Shown: positions 57,909 through 64,000 of the stretch, one piece after another
Numbering within the stretch: the first letter of the stretch is position 1
Layout: every line of letters begins with the position of its first letter
Assembly (NCBI GenBank): GCA_026004195.1
Contig: BPIQ01000001.1
Location: 1,104,122 to 1,168,121 of the forward strand
From: Candidatus Binatia bacterium
GTDB taxonomy: Bacteria; Desulfobacterota; Binatia; HRBIN30; BPIQ01
Length of the DNA stretch: 64,000 nucleotides
Reading direction: 5' to 3'
Made by a program: the position numbers and the translations under genes
The notes under the pieces: generated by a model
Told to the model about the DNA's origin: nothing
Database searches by the model: none
What the model saw: only the letters and a program-made list of their open reading frames with translations

Positions 57909-58853
57909 TCATTCGAAGAGCGAGCTGATCGATTCTTCGTGATGGGTCCGGCGAATGGCCTCGCCGATGAGGGGAGCGAGCGACAGAACTTTGAGTTTCG
58001 CGCACCTGCGTCCGTTCTCGCGGAGCGGAATCGTGTTCGTCACGACGACCTCCGAGAGCTGCGAAGCCTCGATACGCTCGACGGCGGGACCCGAAAGGAC
58101 CGGGTGGGTGCAGAAGGCCAGAACCTCTTTCGCCCCGGCCTCGGCCAGCGCATCGGCCGCGGCGGCGAGCGTGCCTGCGGTGTCCACGATGTCGTCCACG
58201 ATGACCGCCACCTGGCCGGCTACGTCACCGACCACCCGCATTTCCGCGACCTCGTTGGCGCGCGTGCGCCTCTTGTCGATGATGGCGAGTCCCGCGTTCA
58301 GCCGTTTGGCGAAGGCGCGGGCCCGCTCCACCCCGCCCGGATCCGGCGAGACGACGCACACGTTCTCGCGCGGCAACCTCTGGCCCGCGTACTTCATGAG
58401 CACGGGCGTCGCGAAGAGGTTGTCGACGGGCACGTTGAAGAAGCCCTGGATCTGCCCGGCGTGGAGGTCCACCGTGAGAACCCGTGACGCTCCCGCGACC
58501 GTGACCAGGTCGGCCACCAGCTTCGCGCTGATCGGCACCCTCGGGTCGACCTTGCGGTCCTGTCGCGCATAACCGAAGTAGGGAGCCACGGCCGTGATTC
58601 TCGAGGCCGAGGCTCGCCGGAAGGCGTCCATCATCAGGAGGAGTTCCATCAAGTTATCGTTGACAGGCGTACACATGGACTGGATGACGAACACGTCCCC
58701 GCCGCGCACGTTGTCGTGGATCCGGACCGAAATTTCGCCGTCGCTGAACCGCCCGACCTGGGCGTTCCCGAGCGGGACATCCAGGTACGCGCAGACCTCC
58801 CGCGCCAACGCCGGATTCGCGTTCCCCGTGAACACCTGCAACTGATCCTTCAC
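57909..58853 (-). CDS. prs: ribose-phosphate pyrophosphokinase
   Basis: Makes PRPP from ribose 5-phosphate and ATP. 314 residues; [25 protein letters not shown], the ATP-site segment [21 protein letters not shown], and the PRPP-binding loop [13 protein letters not shown] are intact. Starts 34 bases downstream of the tRNA-Gln 3' end, so the tRNA may be processed from a common transcript with ispE. Confidence 0.97.
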   Translation of the reverse strand: MKDQLQVFTGNANPALAREVCAYLDVPLGNAQVGRFSDGEISVRIHDNVRGGDVFVIQSMCTPVNDNLMELLLMMDAFRRASASRITAVAPYFGYARQDRKVDPRVPISAKLVADLVTVAGASRVLTVDLHAGQIQGFFNVPVDNLFATPVLMKYAGQRLPRENVCVVSPDPGGVERARAFAKRLNAGLAIIDKRRTRANEVAEMRVVGDVAGQVAVIVDDIVDTAGTLAAAADALAEAGAKEVLAFCTHPVLSGPAVERIEASQLSEVVVTNTIPLRENGRRCAKLKVLSLAPLIGEAIRRTHHEESISSLFE

Positions 58854-58887
58854 TTCGGCTCCTGGAGAGCGACCGGGACTTCACGAG

Positions 58888-58960
58888 CTGGGCGGGAAGG
58901 ATTCGAACCTTCGAATGCCGGATCCAAAGTCCGGTGCCTTACCAGCTTGGCTACCGCCCA
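58888..58960 (-). tRNA. tRNA-Gln (TTG)
   Basis: 73-base cloverleaf on the minus strand. Acceptor arms TGGGCGG and CCGCCCA pair perfectly; the anticodon loop CTTTGGA gives TTG; the T loop is TTCGAAT; discriminator G. The first ten bases overlap the end of ispE, whose stop codon TAG is inside the tRNA 5' end. Confidence 0.97.
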
Positions 58961-59907
58961 CCACGGGGCGAGCCGAGCGTGTGCACGGCACGCGCCCACA
59001 CTCCCCTTTTCCTCAAACGTCGTGCTGCTTCTTGCGCTGCTCCCTTGTTTTCGAAAAGCCCGAAGACCGCCGGGCCACTGCCGGTCATCGCCGCCCCTCC
59101 GGCCCCCAGCCGAAGAAGTTCCTCTTTGAGACGCACGACCTCGGGGTGGACCGAAACCACGACGGCCTCGAGGTCGTTCGACAGAACCTCCCGCGCAGGG
59201 CCCCGAGTCCCTGACAACCGCGAAATCTTATGGGGGTGTCGGGTTTTTGTCAACGAAACGTCGAACAGCCGGTAGGCCCAGGCCGTGGACACGGAAAAGC
59301 CGGGCCACGCAAGGACGAGCCACCGGCGCCGAAACCCCGGAAAGGGCTCGATCCGCTCGCCAATCCCCCGCATCACGGCCGGACGGCCCACGAGAAAGAA
59401 CGGCACGTCCGCCCCGAGTCGCGTGGCCAGGCCGTGGAGCTCCTCCGCGCGCATCGAAGTTCCCAGAAGACGCAAGACGGCGAGCAACACCGCTGCCGCG
59501 TCGCTGCTTCCTCCCCCGAGCCCCGCACCCACGGGAATCCGTTTGCGGATCGCAATGTCGAGACCGAAGGACGTGCCGAACCGCTCGAACAGCGCGGACG
59601 CGGCCTTCCACGCCAGGTTTTCGGGGCCCTGCGGGACGCTCCCCTCGGGGTCGGGGAAAATGCGGATTTTCTTGCCCGGGGTCGGGCGGATTTCGATCCG
59701 ATCGTAGAGAGAAATCGGAGCGGCGAGAGACTCGATATCGTGGTAGCCGTCGGGGCGTCGCCGGAGGACGTGCAGGCAGAAGTTCACCTTGGCGGGCGCG
59801 AGCGTCACGATCCGCCCGCCGCGGGCCGTTATCCGGGAAGGGGTCTTTCTTTCTCGCACCATTCGGGGACGCACGTCCGCGTGGAAGAGAGCCATCGAAA
59901 GGGCCAC
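58951..59907 (-). CDS. ispE: 4-diphosphocytidyl-2-C-methyl-D-erythritol kinase
   Basis: Third committed step of the MEP isoprenoid pathway. GHMP kinase with APAKVNFCLHVLRRRPDGYHD, the ATP loop PVGAGLGGGSSDAAAV, and GGAAMTGSGPAVFGLF. The start is uncertain: GTG at 59907, ATG at 59895 or ATG at 59862; the conserved part begins about 30 residues after the GTG. The stop codon lies inside tRNA-Gln, so the two overlap by 10 bases. This is an unusual layout, discussed in the findings. First gene of the housekeeping block. Confidence 0.95.
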   Translation of the reverse strand: MALSMALFHADVRPRMVRERKTPSRITARGGRIVTLAPAKVNFCLHVLRRRPDGYHDIESLAAPISLYDRIEIRPTPGKKIRIFPDPEGSVPQGPENLAWKAASALFERFGTSFGLDIAIRKRIPVGAGLGGGSSDAAAVLLAVLRLLGTSMRAEELHGLATRLGADVPFFLVGRPAVMRGIGERIEPFPGFRRRWLVLAWPGFSVSTAWAYRLFDVSLTKTRHPHKISRLSGTRGPAREVLSNDLEAVVVSVHPEVVRLKEELLRLGAGGAAMTGSGPAVFGLFENKGAAQEAARRLRKRGVWARAVHTLGSPRGGR

Positions 59908-60004
59908 AGCCGCGCTTTCTCGCTCTTCTTAGCGGCTTCGCGCCGCAAGTCGAGCCCCTCCGGAGCAGGCTTCGGGGCTGGCGAGAAGGGCCCGGAACCC
60001 CGAG

Positions 60005-63000
60005 CTAGGTGTGCCAGGCGATCGGGGATCCGGGCGGGGGCACGTAGACGCACGTGACTCCGGTCTTGACCGTCGTACGGAGGTGAAACCCGAGCGCCGC
60101 ATGTTGCCTTCCCACTTCGCGGATCGCCTCCCGGATACGCTTGGTCACGGCGACCCGAGCCCTCTCCTGCGCCGAAGGGACCTCGGCCCTCTGTCCCCGA
60201 AGCCCTGCGGATCGGGAAAGCTCGTCCTCGATCCAGCCGATCTCTTCGAGCGCGGACTCCCGCCGTCCCAGGTCCGACGCGCTTTCCGCCTCGGCGAGCT
60301 CGGCCCGCAAGTCTCGTAGTCTACCCTGGTAAGCCTTTCGAGCCGTCGGGTCGACCTGTGGCTGGGTCGAGGGTGGGTCGTAGATGCTCTCGGCACTCCC
60401 CGACACCCTCTGGACGAGGTCCAGGCAGTAGAATTCGCGGCCGGGGTTTTCGAGGAGAAGCGCCAGATAGTGCATCCCCCTACGGTCTTTCACGTAGAGC
60501 GCCACTCCCTCGTAGACGACCCTCCAGTGCTCGCCCTCCCGCGCGAAGAGATTGGGGACCCTTTCGTCCTCCGGAGAAGCCCGGGAGCTTGCACGCGGGG
60601 CACGCAACCCGGAGAGAACCCCTTCGGCACGCGCCCCGATTGCCCTCATGCCGAGCCGAGAGGCGGTCACGCGAGCGCGCTCCGCCGAGCGGCCGGCTTC
60701 CTCTTGCCAGTTCGCCGGGCGAGCCTCGGCAAGAGCTTCGGCGAAAAGGCAGTGAACGCGCGCCACGAGCGGCGGTGAACCGAGGGATCGGGCGAGAGCG
60801 CCTGCCTTCTCGAAGTGACCGCGGGCCTCGTCGAACCCTCCCGCGAGCGTCGCGAGAAGCCCGAGGTAGAGGTCGACGGGTCCCAGGGTTCCGAGAGCGG
60901 GCCCGAGGACGACATTGCGGCCACGCGCGGGCTCGAGACGTGCGTAAAGCGAGGCGGCGTGCCGCCGCTCCCGGAGAGCCCACGACGCCTCCGCCAGGTT
61001 CGCAAGCACGGGGAGCCAGTTCATGGAAAGCACGCCGCGCTCCAGCCCCGAACCGAGAGCGACTTCCATGGCTTCCCGGGCCTTCTCTTTTTCGCCGCTC
61101 TCCGCCATCACGCTGGCCAGGGCGGCATGCACGGGAACGAGCAACGCCGGGGGGCATTCCCGCGCGAGGGCTTCCATCCCCTCGCGGAATGGCTCGCCGA
61201 AACCCCGTGCCCGCTCGAGGAGGTAAGTGTGCGCGAAAAACGCCTGCGCTGCGTTGTCCGGCTCGGCCCTTTTTCCGAGTTCCAGGGCCGCCCGCGCATC
61301 TTCCCCGGCTCGCGAGAACGAGCCGCGCAAGAGGGAAAGCGTGGTTTTCCAGATGGCAGCGAGCCAGACGTGCACGGGCTCCCGCCGCATGAGTGGGTCT
61401 TTCGCATGGGCCCGGATTTCCGAAGCCAGGCGTTGGCCCATGCCGAGCTCGAGAAAGTCGACGACCCGACCATGGTAGGAACGGCTCAGGAGCTCCGGGT
61501 CGGCAAGCGAGCGCGCGAGCGACGCGAGCTCCTCGGAGAGCTCGAGCCGTTCCCCGACCGGCAGGACTCCCCACGAAGAAAACCACCGTTCCGAGAGCAC
61601 CTGCGCCAGTACCCATCGGTCCCCCCTCTTCCGAGCAAGGCGGAGGGCTTCGTCGCTCAAGGCGAGACACCGTTCGGCATCTCCCGACCAGTAAAGTTCC
61701 CACGACAGCCGTGCGAGGAGTCGGCTCCTGAGGTCCTCTCGTTCCGGAGGAAGCCGGTCGAGCGCGTACTCGAGCCATGCCACTTTCTCCGCATCCACCT
61801 GTCCCGCATCGATCCCGGTGGCGAAAGGCAGAAGAGCCACGGCCAGAAGCTCGGGCTCCTCGAGCCCGCGCGCGAGGACACAGGCTTCCCGCAGTACCGC
61901 TTGCGCCTCATCGGGTTCGCCGGCACGCCGGAGCGCGCGGGCCAATTCGAGCCGGTTCTCGAACTCCAACCGGGGGGGGAAGGACTCCGGATGGGCGGCG
62001 ATGGTGCGCAGGACCTCGCGCAGCTCGGCCGCGGCCTCGGGGAACGCCAGGTGGCGGGAAAATTCTTCGGCAGCCTTGCCGCGCGCTTCCACCAGCCGGT
62101 GCGTGTCGATTTCGGGCAACGCCAGCGAGCAGTGGTAGGCCACCTCCGCACGGGTCACGTCCGGCCGCCGCTCGTCGGCCCACGACGAGAGGACCTCCGC
62201 GATGCGGGCGTGCAGCTCGCGCAATCGTTTTTTCCGGCACCTCCTGCAGGAGCGCCTGGCGAATCAGGCCGTGCCGAAAGACCAGCCTGCCGGGGCGAGT
62301 CTCTTCACGGAGCAAGATTCCCTCGGCCATCGCCGTCTCGAGTGCCGCAGCCACCGTCCCGGGCTCGGTCGCGAGCGCCTCGAGTATCTCGGGAGAAAAC
62401 GCCTCCCCGCATACGGCAGCGAGACGAAAAAGCTCCCGGCAATCCGGGTCCAGGAATTCGAGCCGCCCTTGCACCCAGGTACGGAGCCTGCCCTGGACGA
62501 GGTGCGGCAGCGCTTCGGCGTCGCGCGCGGGAACGCGGAAGCCCTTGCGTTCTCGGACTTCCAGGACCTCCTCGGCGAACAGTGGAGTTCCACCCGTCCA
62601 GGAGCGAAGCCGTGCCGTTTGTTCGTCGTCCCACCCGGAGCAACGAGTTCGGACGAACTCCTCGAACTCGGCAGGCCCGAAGGGCTCGAGTTCGAGGCAC
62701 TCGCCCGAGCGCTCGAGGTCTCCGAGCGCCTTCTGCCATCGGTCCGGCCGAGCGGGCAGGGGAGTTCGGAGCGTCGCCGCCACCACGACCTTCGAATCGG
62801 CTAGCTGCGGCGCGACGAAACACCAGGTGAGGAGCGACGACAGGTCGACCCACTGGAGGTTTTCGCAGACGACGAGCAGCGGGCCTTCGCTCTCGGCCAG
62901 CCCGAAAAAAACGGCGGAAATGGCCTGCCGGACTTGCGCCGCCGAGAGGTCGGTACCCCTCCGACCCTCTTCCCCTCCGCCGAAGCCGAACACCGCGTCC

Positions 63001-63407
63001 AGGACACGCGCAAAGGGTCGAGTGTAGCGATCGAATTGCTTTTGCCCGAACTCTCGGACACACGCGGATCCGAGCTGTGCCCAGACGTCGAAAGGTCGAG
63101 GGGACGAGGACTCCCCGCAGGCGCTGCGCAACACCCGAAAGCCGCGTCCCTGCGCTTCGCCCGCAAGCTTGGTGAGAAGCGCGGTCTTCCCCATTCCGAA
63201 AGGCCCACGCACGACGAAAAGCGAACCCCGCCCGGACTTCGCCTCGGCCAGGGCACGGCGCAACACGCACAGCTCGGCCTGCCGTCCGACGAAGGTACGT
63301 TGCCGTCTCCGCGGAACCGTTCCCGACCCGGGACCCGAACCGGGACGGGGCGGCTTTCGACGCAGCTCCTTCCGGCCCCGGGGCTCCTGCCGGGGGTTGC
63401 GACCCAA
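60005..63407 (-). CDS. large AAA-ATPase/TPR regulator, frameshifted
   Basis: Signal-dependent STAND/LuxR-like ATPase, about 1130 residues if one frameshift is repaired. The N-terminal frame has Walker A GPFGMGKTALL and Walker B LLVVCENLQWVD, then the winged-helix-like segment ending EVPEK. At an A6 run (62228-62233 on the plus strand) one extra A shifts the frame. Dropping it gives EKRLRELHARIAEVL, an expected continuation. The rest is TPR-like helical repeats, then a C-terminal domain with WRVVYEGVALYVKDRRG and LLLENPGREFYCLDL as in many large ATPase/TPR regulators. No classical LuxR HTH is seen. The start is a TTG at 63407 after a good promoter; it is weakly supported. Confidence 0.75.
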
Positions 63408-63499
63408 CGAACTCGATCCTTCCAGGCCTGCGGGGGGATTCCTCCCGACCCCCCTGGCGACCTTTCACGACAACGCTCCACCTCGGAGCGCTCACCGAG

Positions 63500-63529
63500 T
63501 TTAGACCACTTATCGCCCCCGGCTGTCAA
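63500..63529 (-). promoter_or_regulatory. sigma-70-like promoter for the ATPase/TPR regulator
   Basis: Minus strand: TTGACA at 63529-63524, 18-base spacer, TCTAAA at 63505-63500. Points into the regulator gene, giving a leader of about 85 bases. Confidence 0.6.
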
Positions 63530-63585
63530 ACGCCCCTTCGGGGGAAGCCTCGAGTCGAAAGATCCAGCCCTGAGAACGACGGATG

Positions 63586-63613
63586 TTGACAGCGACGCTC
63601 GGGACTGTACTAT
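63586..63613 (+). promoter_or_regulatory. sigma-70 promoter for tRNA-Arg
   Basis: TTGACA at 63586-63591 and TACTAT at 63608-63613 with a 16-base spacer. The start of tRNA-Arg is ten bases on, a standard stable-RNA layout. Confidence 0.75.
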
Positions 63614-63623
63614 CGCGCGCCAG

Positions 63624-63695
63624 GCCCCCGTGGTGAAAAGGACATCACGCAGGTCTCCGGAACCTGAAGTCCAGGTTCGATTCCTGGCGGGGGCA
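63624..63695 (+). tRNA. tRNA-Arg (CCG)
   Basis: 72-base cloverleaf. Acceptor arms GCCCCCG and CGGGGGC pair. Anticodon loop CTCCGGA gives CCG at 63657-63659. T loop TTCGATT. No CCA encoded. Confidence 0.95.
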
Positions 63696-63734
63696 CTCTC
63701 CCCCTAGCAACTCCGCAGCCCCTCTGGCAAAAAT

Positions 63735-63763
63735 CCACCCCCCGGGGGGAAGGGTGTTTTTTT
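63735..63763 (+). terminator. rho-independent terminator after tRNA-Arg
   Basis: Stem CACCC/GGGTG with inner CCCGGGG pairing, followed by seven T (63757-63763). It ends the monocistronic tRNA-Arg transcript. Confidence 0.7.
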
Positions 63764-63863
63764 GACGGCCGTCTGCCTTGATTTATTTCGCGCCTTTGGG
63801 ATAAGGCAACGCGAGCGGAGGGTTTAGCCGCCCGAGTGCTTGTGCTGGCATAAGGAGGGGTTG

Positions 63864-64000
63864 ATGGAGTTTCCGAAGTGTCAGAAGTGCAACAACGGTG
63901 TCCTGATCCCGCTCTCGGACTACGGCCAGGAAGGGGCGTCTGTGTTGTTCAAGGCCTGGGTCTGTACCAATCCGGACTGCGGGTTCTCGCTCCGGGTGGA
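63864..64000 (+). CDS. N-terminus of a zinc-motif protein, cut by the window end
   Basis: The ATG at 63864 follows AGGAGGGG. The visible 45 residues contain CQKC near the start and CTNPDC later, a four-cysteine zinc-ribbon layout, followed by GFSLRV. The rest of the gene is outside the window; function unknown. Confidence 0.6.
   Translation, partial: MEFPKCQKCNNGVLIPLSDYGQEGASVLFKAWVCTNPDCGFSLRV

Noticed and set aside
62215..62245. Programmed ribosomal frameshift in the regulator
   Set aside because: The needed shift is +1, whereas an A-rich slippery run favours -1, and no stimulatory structure was recognised.

Overview
The window is a GC-rich bacterial chromosome segment with tightly packed genes and four standard tRNA genes plus one overlapping tRNA. 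The gene content is that of a Gram-negative heterotroph: lipoprotein signal peptidase, a TolC-type outer-membrane protein, a PII/AmtB/glutamine synthetase set, the acnA-icd-mdh-sucC TCA block, and acyl-CoA enzymes (acyl-CoA synthetase, family III CoA-transferase, acyl-CoA dehydrogenase, acetyl-CoA hydrolase-type transferase) with an F420-type LLM oxidoreductase. Secreted proteins with Thr-Pro linkers and Cys-rich repeats, together with this lipid/CoA content, recall uncultured deltaproteobacteria-like or Binatota-like lineages. That placement is inference only.

Layout. 1-7.2 kb: ileS-lspA on the plus strand, then the nitrogen operon amtB-glnB-glnA on the minus strand ending in a clear terminator. 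7.2-10.9 kb: a coding remnant, tRNA-Asn, a fatty-acid-hydroxylase-type membrane protein, a CBS-pair protein and an aldehyde dehydrogenase. 10.9-19.8 kb is the accessory region: a complete IS1182-like element, a second broken transposase copy, an acyl-CoA synthetase, two secreted paralogues, and eight short GGAG-headed hairpin repeats (REP-like) clustered round both transposase copies. 19.8-25.7 kb: TCA-cycle genes. 25.7-32.6 kb: CoA-transferase, TolC-like protein, a Pro-Ala-Lys repeat protein and two tandem Cys-rich surface proteins. 32.9-40.6 kb: a divergent penicillin-binding protein, a histidine kinase, a ferritin-like protein and two tandem glycosyltransferases. 40.7-49.5 kb: tRNA-Leu, tRNA-Cys, PolX, an SDR, a haem-oxygenase-like protein, an ATP-grasp/7TM pair, an acyl-CoA dehydrogenase and a CoA-transferase. 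49.6-55.5 kb: small zinc-motif protein, metH, GST-like protein, LLM oxidoreductase. 55.5-59.9 kb: the housekeeping block ispE-tRNA-Gln-prs-rplY-pth-rpsF-rpsR-rplI. 60-64 kb: a large ATPase/TPR regulator, tRNA-Arg and the start of a zinc-motif protein.

Four large genes (15656-18462, 32908-36044, 35869-37480, 60005-63407) are each split by one or two single-base frameshifts although both sides are well preserved. Either the sequence carries uncorrected indels or these genes are decaying; the sequence alone cannot decide. No CRISPR array, phage or classical defence system is visible. The most distinctive signals are the REP-like hairpin family whose two variants differ by compensatory stem changes, the modular Cys-rich/Thr-Pro surface proteins, and the missing sucD next to sucC where a transposase remnant and a REP pair now sit.
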